Both the position numbers and the translations under genes were made by a program. The notes beneath the pieces are model-generated. The model worked only from the letters and a program-made list of their open reading frames with translations. It ran no database searches and was not told where the DNA came from. Shown here piece after piece: positions 1 to 6,563 of a DNA stretch of 48,681 nt. The DNA is from a virus. Within the stretch, counting starts at the first letter, position 1, and each line of letters starts with the position of its first letter. The stretch covers positions 1 to 48,681 of the IMG/VR virus record IMGVR_UViG_3300010391_000237; one strand, given 5' to 3'.

Positions 1-57
1 TCCCTGCTCTGTCCAGATAATCGGGCGTAAACCTAGCCTTAGCCAGTCCCAGAGCCA
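1..57. repeat. 57-bp terminal direct repeat, left copy (circular closure)
   Basis: Bases 1-57 are identical to 48,625-48,681. An open reading frame crosses the join without interruption, so the repeat is best read as an assembly overlap of a circular or circularly permuted molecule. Confidence 0.9.
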
Positions 58-1212
58 TGAATTTCCTGTAAAAAATGATTTTCCATTTCTTCTAACCAAA
101 AAGTTTGTTAATGGTACTGACAAACACCATACCTTTTTTTTACCAATTTCTTTTTTAAAATCTCCCCTTAATTTTGCGAACAGGCTTTCATTCATATTAA
201 GCCTAAAATCCCCCCTATTGCTTTTAGTTAATGTACAGGCTACACCATTTATAGAACAAAGACCCTGTAAGTACCCTAAAAATTTTTCTGTCCCATATAC
301 TATATGGCAATTCACCTTTTTATAAGAGCTACCATCTCCTAATAATGTCTCCTCTATAAATATTCTTGCTTGTCTATATGAACATTTATATAAACAAGCT
401 GGAATAGCGTTTTTTTCAATCTTAAACTTATCTATAAACTCATGGCTGAATATTCTTGGAAGGTGCAAACTATAACTCCTAAGCGGTTGCTTCTTTAATA
501 TTCTACCACAAATTTCTTTTATGTATGGTTGCCGAGAATATTTGTTGTATTTAATTTTTAACTCTTTTAAAATTAATTCAATTCTATCCAAGGTATCTAG
601 TTTTGACTGGTACAAAACAATATCTCCATTCTTGGTTATACTTCCGTCAGTTAATATCCAAGCCATTAATTGAATTTCCAAGTCAGAAATATTAACATCA
701 GAATCTTTATTAATATTGGAAAAACTGGCAAGAGGTATTTGATAGCGACTGTTATTAGGGTCATACTCTTTAACAGTATTATACTTAAACCCACCAACGG
801 TTTTATGCAATATCCTATGGGTATCAGTAATTGCCATACTCACTCTTTGACTTTCAAACACATTTATACCTTCTGATTCCTTTATAATAATTTCATTTAT
901 TCTCTGCCATTCCGATAGCCCATTTGCATTTAATCCTACTACTAAATCGTTTTTTGATACATCAATATATCTTTTCCAACCCTGCATTGTAAATACTTCG
1001 GTATCTTCACTCAAGCAATCGTGATTGCCTATCACATAGATTAAGTTCTTGATTCCGAGCAAGGTTTCTATGCACTGAGGAGTCTCTGGATAGCCGTCTG
1101 TAATATCGCCTAGTACAATCAGAGTGTCGTTATCAGTGAATTTAGCTCTTTCAAGCACTTGTGATAACGCTTTATTCGCCCCGTGTATGTCACCAACACA
1201 AAGTGTTCTCAT
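1..1212 (-). CDS. Lambda-type Ser/Thr protein phosphatase, N-terminal part, containing an intein (gene continues through the circular join)
   Basis: This reading frame is open from ATG 1212-1210 to the left edge and continues in the same frame at the right end (48,624 down to 48,187). Joined, the gene has 550 codons. The first 65 residues carry the phosphatase motifs GDIHG, GDITD and GNHD, which bind two metal ions. An intein follows immediately after GNHD, and the frame then resumes with SWLWDW, typical of this family. Removing the intein leaves about 230 residues, close to the roughly 220 of lambda phosphatase. The start codon overlaps the upstream stop as ATGA, implying coupled translation. 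A NinG-like gene lies just upstream on the same strand, recalling lambda's nin region where the nuclease and phosphatase are neighbours. The substrate in this phage is unknown. Confidence 0.93.
   Translation of the reverse strand, partial: MRTLCVGDIHGANKALSQVLERAKFTDNDTLIVLGDITDGYPETPQCIETLLGIKNLIYVIGNHDCLSEDTEVFTMQGWKRYIDVSKNDLVVGLNANGLSEWQRINEIIIKESEGINVFESQRVSMAITDTHRILHKTVGGFKYNTVKEYDPNNSRYQIPLASFSNINKDSDVNISDLEIQLMAWILTDGSITKNGDIVLYQSKLDTLDRIELILKELKIKYNKYSRQPYIKEICGRILKKQPLRSYSLHLPRIFSHEFIDKFKIEKNAIPACLYKCSYRQARIFIEETLLGDGSSYKKVNCHIVYGTEKFLGYLQGLCSINGVACTLTKSNRGDFRLNMNESLFAKLRGDFKKEIGKKKVWCLSVPLTNFLVRRNGKSFFTGNSWLWDWLRLGLRPIIWTEQG
61..1017 (-). other. Intein with LAGLIDADG endonuclease domain (319 residues)
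   Basis: The insert starts with Cys1 in CLSEDTEV (splicing block A) and has a TxxH motif at residues 64-67 (block B). It ends VWCLSVP...VRRNGKSFFTGN, matching blocks F and G, with Asn319 as the last residue and Ser as the first downstream extein residue. The penultimate residue is Gly rather than the usual His. Two dodecapeptide-like segments, ILTDGSI (about 121-127) and LLGDGS (about 225-230), indicate a LAGLIDADG homing endonuclease between the splicing halves. Excision should ligate GNHD to SWLWDW and restore the phosphatase metal site, so the enzyme should be inactive until splicing. The boundaries are read directly from motifs and host-protein continuity; splicing activity is inferred. 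Confidence 0.92.
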
Positions 1213-1559
1213 ATCTCTTGGGAAATCCTACCCTTGTTAAATGATAATAAACTCCTAAGTACTTCTATCTGTTTCTCTTTCTGAGTCTTTTTATAATCTG
1301 CCGTGTAGAACTCCGCTGAGTCATTATTCTTTTTATTTATAAAGTCCAGATACTCTGGGTCTTTGGTGGCTAGGGTAGTCTGGGAGGCATCAGAGCCTTC
1401 GTATTTGCCTTTTACACAGGCTAGTTTAATCTTTTTTAAGTCCTCATTATGTTCCTCACGGGCTTTGAGAGAACCCCAAATCATAGCTTCTTCGTCAAGA
1501 GATTCCTTGACCCAAGTAACGTATTCTTCCAGCGATTGTATAATTGTTTGTAAGTCCAT
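1209..1559 (-). CDS. Hypothetical protein, charged and helical
   Basis: A 116-residue acidic and lysine-rich protein with no signal peptide or membrane segment. The middle holds KGKYEGSDASQTTLATKDPEY; the C-terminal third (EFYTADYKKTQKEKQIEVLRSLLSFNKGR) looks like an amphipathic helix. I do not recognise the family. It ends in a 4-base ATGA overlap with the phosphatase start, so the two are probably co-translated. Its own ATG lies three bases after the stop of the 49-residue gene upstream. The replication and recombination context suggests an accessory role in DNA metabolism, which is inference only. Confidence 0.8.
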   Translation of the reverse strand: MDLQTIIQSLEEYVTWVKESLDEEAMIWGSLKAREEHNEDLKKIKLACVKGKYEGSDASQTTLATKDPEYLDFINKKNNDSAEFYTADYKKTQKEKQIEVLRSLLSFNKGRISQEI

Positions 1560-1561
1560 AG

Positions 1562-1711
1562 TTATTTAGTTAATGCCATTTTTACTATTTCAGTATAGGC
1601 TTCAAATAAAGACGGGTTATGCTCCATAAGAAGTTCCCCCTCCTCTCCTTCTATAGCTTCTCCTAGGTCTAAATTGGATACTATCTCTAATGCGTGTTTT
1701 TTTGTAAACAT
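1562..1711 (-). CDS. Small acidic protein (49 aa)
   Basis: The frame reads MFTKKHALEIVSNLDLGEAI and ends KMALTK before a TAA that sits two bases from the next ATG. The middle is very acidic (EGEEGELLME). Tight packing between two same-strand genes and a clear start support it as real. The family is not recognised. Confidence 0.6.
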   Translation of the reverse strand: MFTKKHALEIVSNLDLGEAIEGEEGELLMEHNPSLFEAYTEIVKMALTK

Positions 1712-1712
1712 A

Positions 1713-1778
1713 TTATTTGAATGATTTAGATAATAATTCTTTTGCTTTGTCTTTTATTACTCTATAGTATTTTTTCAT
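1713..1778 (-). CDS. Possible 21-aa peptide
   Basis: The lysine-rich frame MKKYYRVIKDKAKELLSKSFK fills the gap between two genes; its stop TAA is immediately followed by TATG, the next start. The packing fits a real gene, but the length makes it weak. Confidence 0.3.
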   Translation of the reverse strand: MKKYYRVIKDKAKELLSKSFK

Positions 1779-1779
1779 A

Positions 1780-2088
1780 TTATTTTAAAGTTAGTAAATA
1801 CTGATAGCTTACGATGTCAATTACTTCATTCTCAATTTCTCTCTGTAAATCCAGATGTAATGGGTCTTGGTCGGAGTGTTCTATCCTCCCTTTAATGAAC
1901 TTTTCAATAGCCTTACGTTTGAAAGTCTCCAGATAATCCGAATACTGGTACACAAGTTCTATATCCTCATCCGTGAGCTGAGACAGCGCATCCACAAAAC
2001 TATCATCTTCGTGCATATCTTCTTCTGCTATGCGTTCTAATTCTTCGTTCATATCATCTGTATAATCATCCATATATTTAAAGGTCAA
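1780..2088 (-). CDS. Hypothetical acidic protein, possibly NTP-pyrophosphohydrolase-like
   Basis: A 102-residue protein, strongly acidic at the N-terminus (DDYTDDMNEELERIAEEDMHEDD) and predicted all-helical. The second half, KGRIEHSDQDPLHLDL followed by EIENEVIDIVSYQYLL, resembles the 'DPL..L..EL.D...Y' pattern of phage MazG/dNTP pyrophosphohydrolase-like proteins, but the expected Glu/Asp metal motifs are incomplete. I therefore offer this only as a possibility. The gene overlaps the upstream lipoprotein gene by 11 bases. Confidence 0.75.
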   Translation of the reverse strand: MTFKYMDDYTDDMNEELERIAEEDMHEDDSFVDALSQLTDEDIELVYQYSDYLETFKRKAIEKFIKGRIEHSDQDPLHLDLQREIENEVIDIVSYQYLLTLK

Positions 2089-2536
2089 ATAATGTTTTAG
2101 TAATCCATCTTGAATTATATCCGTAAAACTTAGTTCCCCCCTTCCAGTGTTCGTAGCACTGGTCTATTTGCCAGTACGGGTCTGACAGAAATCTTGGGTC
2201 GTCTACAGTGTCCGAGTGCCATATCCTGTTAAGCTGGCAGAATCCCCAAGAATCCTCATTTTTAACGTCTGATTTACGGTCAGGAGTGAATAGCCCGTTC
2301 TCTCCTGCGAGCATATAAATAAATTCTATATCGTGGTATTTCCAAGCGTAATGTATATAACACTGTTGTTGTACGCTTCCGTTTTTTAGTGTGGGGGAGG
2401 TTATGTCCCAAGGCTGATTCCATCCAGCTTTGTCAATCTTTTCGCCAAAGGCTACGGATGGCGCAGAACACCCTATAATCAGAAGTACAACCCCCAGAGC
2501 TAATAGTGTTTTAATCGGTTGAAAAGTTTTAGTCAT
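2078..2536 (-). CDS. Lipoprotein with lysozyme-like (transglycosylase fold) domain
   Basis: The first 24 residues form a lipoprotein signal: basic MTKTFQPIK, a hydrophobic stretch, then the lipobox LIIGC, so the mature protein should be membrane-anchored at Cys23. The rest matches a soluble-lytic-transglycosylase-like pattern: AGENGLFTPDRKS (Glu of GENG is the likely catalytic acid), SWGFCQLNRIWH, DPYWQIDQCYEHWKGG and FYGYNSR. It would act on cell-wall peptidoglycan. It sits in the early leftward block, not next to the holin-like genes, so a role in superinfection exclusion or wall remodelling is as plausible as final lysis. Fold and lipobox are seen; the role is inferred. Confidence 0.8.
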   Translation of the reverse strand: MTKTFQPIKTLLALGVVLLIIGCSAPSVAFGEKIDKAGWNQPWDITSPTLKNGSVQQQCYIHYAWKYHDIEFIYMLAGENGLFTPDRKSDVKNEDSWGFCQLNRIWHSDTVDDPRFLSDPYWQIDQCYEHWKGGTKFYGYNSRWITKTLFDL

Positions 2537-2538
2537 TA

Positions 2539-2745
2539 TTATTCTTCGTTATGATATTTAGCTGTGCGTTTTACGATTTCTGGTATGTTTCCTTTTATAG
2601 TCGCCAATGCCTCTGCTTCTGACTTATACCCGCATATTTCCCATATCTTACGTTCCCTATCACGGACAGCTCTATACACAGAGCCATTAAGCACTATAAG
2701 CGGGTCGCCTGTGAATATATCTTCCCCAGCAATTAGATTTTCCAT
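2539..2745 (-). CDS. Hypothetical protein, predicted leaderless
   Basis: A 68-residue protein beginning MENLIAGEDIFTGDPLIVLN, with a short beta-rich first half and a helical second half (YKSEAEALATIKGNIPEIVKRT). Family not recognised. Its ATG lies six bases beyond the -10 box of a strong promoter, so transcription should start at or next to the A of ATG. It is two bases from the lipoprotein gene and appears to lead that leftward operon. Confidence 0.75.
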   Translation of the reverse strand: MENLIAGEDIFTGDPLIVLNGSVYRAVRDRERKIWEICGYKSEAEALATIKGNIPEIVKRTAKYHNEE

Positions 2746-2751
2746 ATTTTA

Positions 2752-2780
2752 AGTATAGGGTATATCATTTTAAAAGTCAA
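2752..2780 (-). promoter_or_regulatory. Sigma70-like promoter, predicts leaderless mRNA
   Basis: On the minus strand: TTGACT (2780-2775), 17-bp spacer, TATACT (2757-2752), then AAAATA and ATG. The same element with the same spacing to an ATG recurs at 40,781-40,809. Confidence 0.8.
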
Positions 2781-2806
2781 GAAGAAAATTATAAAATAAC
2801 TTGACA

Positions 2807-3082
2807 CTATAAGTTTTTATAATCTTGTATAGCTTCACATATTCTCTCATGGAAAGTCTCATTAGGGATAGTACCTTCCGAGAATAATTTGATGTGTACA
2901 AGCAGGGCTTCTCTTATCTCTTTGACAATATCTTTAATCATGTTATCCTTGCTGTCTACTTCTTCCGAGAAGGTTTTAAGCTCTAACAAAACTTCGTCGG
3001 CGTGACTCATTAATTGTTCCCTTTCGAGTTTCTCATCCGAAAGGTAGCGTTCATATATGTGTTCTAAATCGTCTATAAGCAT
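2807..3082 (-). CDS. Hypothetical helical protein
   Basis: A 91-residue, almost entirely helical acidic protein (LIDDLEHIYERYLSDEKLER; then DVD-KDNMIKDIVKEIREALLVHIKLFSEG). There is no motif I can assign. It lies seven bases after the primase-helicase stop on the same strand and is presumably co-transcribed with it. Its last codons lie near the -35 region of the leaderless promoter that serves the next genes. Confidence 0.75.
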   Translation of the reverse strand: MLIDDLEHIYERYLSDEKLEREQLMSHADEVLLELKTFSEEVDSKDNMIKDIVKEIREALLVHIKLFSEGTIPNETFHERICEAIQDYKNL

Positions 3083-3088
3083 AATGTT

Positions 3089-4891
3089 TTAGTTAAATAT
3101 TTCTTGTGCTATCTCATAGGATGGTATCTGGTATTTGTCATAGAACGAACCTTTATGGAAGAATATTGTACTCTGCCCCCCGATACCGAATTCTCGGTCT
3201 TTTATCTGGGTGATTGTAAACATAGCCTTGTCTTCTGGGAGCATATTATCGTTATACGGCGCACGATGTCCAATGACAACCGTATCTGCGTTGTGACCTA
3301 TCTTACCAGACCCACGCATAGAGTCTATACTCGCTACAACATCCCTGTCTTTACCGCCAGCCTTTCTCATGTGATGTATCAGCATAATCGGCTTAGGTAA
3401 GCCCTTAGATAAGTTTAGTATTTTATTGACCGCATCTGTTTCTGCCTTTACTTCTGAGAAATTATTAGGTTTTGATATGAGGTCAAAGTTGTCTATAAAC
3501 ACTAAGTCTGGGTTTATTTTTTTGATTACTTCTCCTATATTCTCTACCGTTGGGGGAGCTTCCGTGCTAAACCCCATAGGTATTAGGTTGGCAAGTGCCA
3601 GAAGTTCACTCTTTTTCCCCCTATAAAGTTCTTTCTGGTGCGGGCTTATAAGTTTCTTGTCTCTCCATCTCTCCTTTCCTATACAGGCGCACTCTCTGGC
3701 TATTCTAGTTAAGATAGAATCCGTACTCATTTCAAGCGACATATATAATACTCTGTGTCCAAGACGTGCGTTCTTAACCGCCATATCAAAGGCGTATGCA
3801 GTCTTCCCCATCCCTGTATGACCGACTATTATAGCAAAGGTATCTTTTTCTATAGGGGTTATCTTGGAATCGAGATTTTCAGTACCCCATGTGAACATCT
3901 TATCTTCTGAATCTATTTTATCACCAGATGGCTTTTCGGAAATCATCTTATCCACATCCTGTATGTGGGCGAACTTCTTTAGCCAGTCCATAGCTTGCTG
4001 GATGGTCATTCTGCCGTATACTATACAAGCGTCTATGGTTGACCCAGAACCCTCCTTGCCTGAGAACCTGTTTATGTAGTTCTTGGATTCATTTATGGAA
4101 GCCGAGGTTACTACCCCTTTATCGAGTATAAAGTTATTCTTAGTCTCTATACCCAGAGCAGAAAGGACTTCTTTAATCGGGATAGCCTTTACTCTGTCAA
4201 GTATGGGGTCATCCGAAGTTACAGTTTTAATTTCTATTTTTGGCGGAGTATACGGATATGCGGATAACATCTGGCTGGCTGGGATTGGTTCTGAGAGTTT
4301 CTGGAATATACATTTAATCTCGACTGGATTCTTCGGGTCTTTCATGTGAAAGAAATCTGGAAACCTGAGAACTTCGTTTATACTTGTTATAGCTTTGTCT
4401 CCGTGGAAGTAGCCTATAAGCCCGTGGATAATCTGGGAGAATACTGATTTAGGGTCTTGGTGGATGTTCTGCTCATCCCGACCACAGTTTATTGGATAAA
4501 AATTTACCCTCCAGTACAAATGATAGCTTCTCTTGGATTCCACTATGATATTCGGGATGATGGGGGAGGTTTTAATCAGCTTTCGCATTTCCTCTTTGGA
4601 CATATCGTCTATATCCACATATATCCATTCAATAGAGGTTATATTCTCCTCCCTCCTCCCTCCACTACACGGATTAGGAGTGAAGAAAATCCCACCACCC
4701 GCTCTATTAATCTCACACAATAAATCCTTATTCTTTTCGTAATCCGACATCGGGAATATCCGCACCAGTTCTTTACGACCCTTGCCAGAATCATCAAAGC
4801 ATTGGATATACCCATTTTTGAAGATTTCTTGGAACTTTAGCATAAAGTGGGTTGGTTGTTTGATACCAGAATCGACGCTATGCTCCCCCAC
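3089..4891 (-). CDS. AEP primase fused to DnaB-like (RecA-fold) helicase
   Basis: The N-terminal half is an archaeo-eukaryotic-type primase: WIYVDIDD near residue 90 supplies the catalytic Asp pair, SYHLYWRV near 122-129 the conserved His, and EVLRFPDFFHMKDP near 173-186 the third motif. The C-terminal half is a replicative helicase core with Walker A GHTGMGKT near 358-365, Walker B DLVFIDNFDL near 460 and SMRGSGKIGHNADTVVIG near the sensor region. Together they would prime and unwind DNA at the fork. The longest frame starts with GTG at 4891; an ATG at 4843 (MLKFQEIFKNGYIQCF) is an attractive alternative because the 35 bases just before it recur in non-coding DNA at 12,755-12,789. No separate DNA polymerase is visible, so the phage probably uses the host's. 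Confidence 0.93.
   Translation of the reverse strand: MGEHSVDSGIKQPTHFMLKFQEIFKNGYIQCFDDSGKGRKELVRIFPMSDYEKNKDLLCEINRAGGGIFFTPNPCSGGRREENITSIEWIYVDIDDMSKEEMRKLIKTSPIIPNIIVESKRSYHLYWRVNFYPINCGRDEQNIHQDPKSVFSQIIHGLIGYFHGDKAITSINEVLRFPDFFHMKDPKNPVEIKCIFQKLSEPIPASQMLSAYPYTPPKIEIKTVTSDDPILDRVKAIPIKEVLSALGIETKNNFILDKGVVTSASINESKNYINRFSGKEGSGSTIDACIVYGRMTIQQAMDWLKKFAHIQDVDKMISEKPSGDKIDSEDKMFTWGTENLDSKITPIEKDTFAIIVGHTGMGKTAYAFDMAVKNARLGHRVLYMSLEMSTDSILTRIARECACIGKERWRDKKLISPHQKELYRGKKSELLALANLIPMGFSTEAPPTVENIGEVIKKINPDLVFIDNFDLISKPNNFSEVKAETDAVNKILNLSKGLPKPIMLIHHMRKAGGKDRDVVASIDSMRGSGKIGHNADTVVIGHRAPYNDNMLPEDKAMFTITQIKDREFGIGGQSTIFFHKGSFYDKYQIPSYEIAQEIFN
4844..4878 (-). repeat. 35-nt repeat, primase-side copy
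   Basis: The reverse complement is identical over 35 bases to 12,755-12,789 (+). It ends immediately before the internal ATG of the primase gene and contains GGTATCAAA, also present in the upstream operator cluster. Confidence 0.9.
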
Positions 4892-4911
4892 GTTATCACT
4901 AGACGTTTTAA

Positions 4912-4938
4912 ATACCTTTAAGGTACTTTGATACCTTT
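4912..4938. promoter_or_regulatory. Operator-like cluster of TACCTT/AAGGTA half-sites upstream of the primase
   Basis: Three alternating half-sites occur in a row: TACCTT, then AAGGTA one base later, then CTTTGA and TACCTT. These make two overlapping inverted repeats in the primase leader. This looks like a regulator or initiator binding site; the protein is unknown. Confidence 0.5.
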
Positions 4939-4973
4939 TGAAATATGAAGGGGCTTAAATATCGTCTAATACG

Positions 4974-5219
4974 TTATTTTAACGATTTACTAACATTTTC
5001 AATTCTTTCTAATAGTTTTTCAAACTCTTTTCTGTCTTTTATCCCTATAATTATGGCTGGATTGTTAAGACACCCCCTTAGCGCACCACTCAGAGAACCA
5101 TAATATCCTATATTTTTATAATATGGCTTACCCTTTTCTGGGATTATGTTTTTAACAACAGTCATATTGTGTTTATCTGTAGGTTTTATAATATAGTCTT
5201 TATTGATTTCGATTATCAT
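4974..5219 (-). CDS. Hypothetical small phage protein
   Basis: An 81-residue basic protein: a beta-rich first half (MIIEINKDYIIKPTDKHNM, then GYYGSLSGALRGCL) and a C-terminal helix (DRKEFEKLLERIENVSKSLK). The pattern 'tyrosine - sl..al..ll - helix' is common in small phage proteins next to replication genes, but no function can be assigned. It lies downstream of a highly structured non-coding leader (5,220-5,462) and upstream of the primase operator region. Confidence 0.75.
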   Translation of the reverse strand: MIIEINKDYIIKPTDKHNMTVVKNIIPEKGKPYYKNIGYYGSLSGALRGCLNNPAIIIGIKDRKEFEKLLERIENVSKSLK

Positions 5220-5462
5220 ATAATTTGGTTATTAATCCAATTATGAAGATATAAGCCCACAGGTGCGTTCCGCTACACCATTTCTTATATCCTCGTAACT
5301 GAGGGGTAATTTAGGATGGTAAACCATCTGCGTGATACCCCAGAGCTGTCCATTTTCCAATGGAAGAAGTTTAAGGACTTACTTAGGTCGCTTTGTGTGT
5401 TTCTATTTTTCTTTTTGTTCTTCCAAAAGCGGTTGGAAATGGCATATAAAATTAGTTAATTG
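5220..5462 (-). ncRNA. Structured leader or candidate non-coding RNA
   Basis: This 243-base gap has no plausible gene but many perfect helices. GATATAAG (5248-5255) pairs with CTTATATC (5284-5291). GGGGTA (5303-5308) pairs with TACCCC (5336-5341) and encloses GATGG/CCATC (5315-5319, 5324-5328). TCCATT/AATGGA (5349-5364) closes a 4-base loop, and TTCCAA/TTGGAA (5421-5438) forms another hairpin. I checked both strands for a tRNA cloverleaf and could not make one. The 10-mer CCGCTACACC inside it recurs in the leader at 43,222-43,340. Function unknown; leftward transcription would make it the leader of the 81-residue gene. Confidence 0.45.
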
Positions 5463-5729
5463 TTAAAAGTCCAACTTTAAAACCTCCATAGGATAGTGTT
5501 TCCATTTATCCTCATAAACATATACGTCAAGACCCTCTATTTTCCAGCCAGATAACTCCATTAAACGTGCGTAATATGATAATTGTAATTGGTATTTGGA
5601 TAGTTTATTCTTAGGTAACTCAGCGAACTGTCCCAAATATTTATCTTTACCCTCCTCCTCACAATTAATGTTTACCTTGTAATCTCCGACCCTAGCAGTT
5701 TTATCTCCAGTTATAACCAGTCTGTCTAT
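5463..5729 (-). pseudogene. C-terminal catalytic part of the PD-(D/E)XK nuclease, in frame after the stop
   Basis: 88 codons follow the TAA at 5732-5730 in the same frame and end at TAA 5465-5463. They encode IDRLVITGDKTARVGDYKVN and KYQLQLSYYARLMELSGW, the expected end of the nuclease domain (Asp, DxK, QxxxY motifs). There is no good start codon at the beginning, so this part is made only by readthrough or not at all. Confidence 0.75.
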
Positions 5730-6494
5730 TTATCCGCATAGCCCACGTTCCACGTTAGTTACCAGTATTTCAGTTAATACTTTATCATCCTTATGGGTGA
5801 ATTTTCGTGTAAACTCTAATACGATTTCTCTTAGGCTAGGATGTGTCGGCAGGGCTTTGTTAAATTCTAAGTCTTTTTTGTCCTGCATAATCTTACCTAA
5901 GTCTTTGAATTTCTCATAATGCTCCAGAGCAAGGTGGATAGACTTCCCGTACAGCGAAGCAACCTCTCCTGTGCTATCCCACATATCCGCTACCTCCTTC
6001 TGGCGGACACCCAGAGACTTAGCAACCACCCCAGAAATCATATCCTTGTCGAACTCCTTAATCCATCTCTTTATGTAGGTAGTCCCCCCCATTAATTTTA
6101 CTTTGTTGTAAAAGTATTCGTGTTCTTTTGGGTCGAAGTCTATCACTACATCTTCGTTGAACGAATGTACACCGTTAGAAATATCCGAGCCTATTGGGAA
6201 CTCAATTTCCAAGTGTGTGATTTCCCCCTCTTGAAATTTCTGGAAAGTCTCGCCTTTAGCAAGAGTTGAAATAGTATGTACGGTTGCGGTTATAGGTAGG
6301 GAGTTAAAAACCTCCTCATGGTGTTCGTTATTCTTTTCTCCGATGTGTCCGATAGTCTTACCGTCAAACTGTACAGCCACAGCCCTTGAGCTGTATTGGT
6401 TGTCCTTATCGTGTATCAGCTCTACGGTAGAGCCTTTTACTATAAGCGGATTTTTGGTTGGATTGAAACTTATACCGACTACTTTTTGAATCAT
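5730..6494 (-). CDS. HIRAN domain plus N-terminal part of a PD-(D/E)XK nuclease, ended by a premature TAA
   Basis: Residues 1-75 match a HIRAN domain (VVGISFNPTKNPL, VELIHDKDNQYSSRAVAVQF, GKTIGHIGEKN), a DNA-end-binding fold. Residues about 115-254 begin a RecB/Cas4-like nuclease with YGKSIHLALEHYEKF (the His motif) and TNVERGLCG. The frame then meets TAA at 5732-5730, but the same frame continues for 88 sensible codons containing IDRL...VGDYK, the catalytic Asp and Lys motifs, and YQLQLSYYARLME. As written, the product lacks its active site. This could be a nonsense mutation, a sequencing or population variant, or stop-codon readthrough. It lies 69 bases after the SSB-like gene, with which it would handle recombining DNA. 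Confidence 0.85.
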   Translation of the reverse strand: MIQKVVGISFNPTKNPLIVKGSTVELIHDKDNQYSSRAVAVQFDGKTIGHIGEKNNEHHEEVFNSLPITATVHTISTLAKGETFQKFQEGEITHLEIEFPIGSDISNGVHSFNEDVVIDFDPKEHEYFYNKVKLMGGTTYIKRWIKEFDKDMISGVVAKSLGVRQKEVADMWDSTGEVASLYGKSIHLALEHYEKFKDLGKIMQDKKDLEFNKALPTHPSLREIVLEFTRKFTHKDDKVLTEILVTNVERGLCG

Positions 6495-6563
6495 TTTGGA
6501 TTGGGTTATGTTATAATCATCTCTCGAAACTGATAGTTCGCTATATGGGTTGTACAGTGAACA

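Noticed and set aside
5240-5420. tRNA, possibly a suppressor matching the in-frame TAA
   Set aside because: The stems do not form a cloverleaf and there is no T-loop or anticodon arm on either strand.
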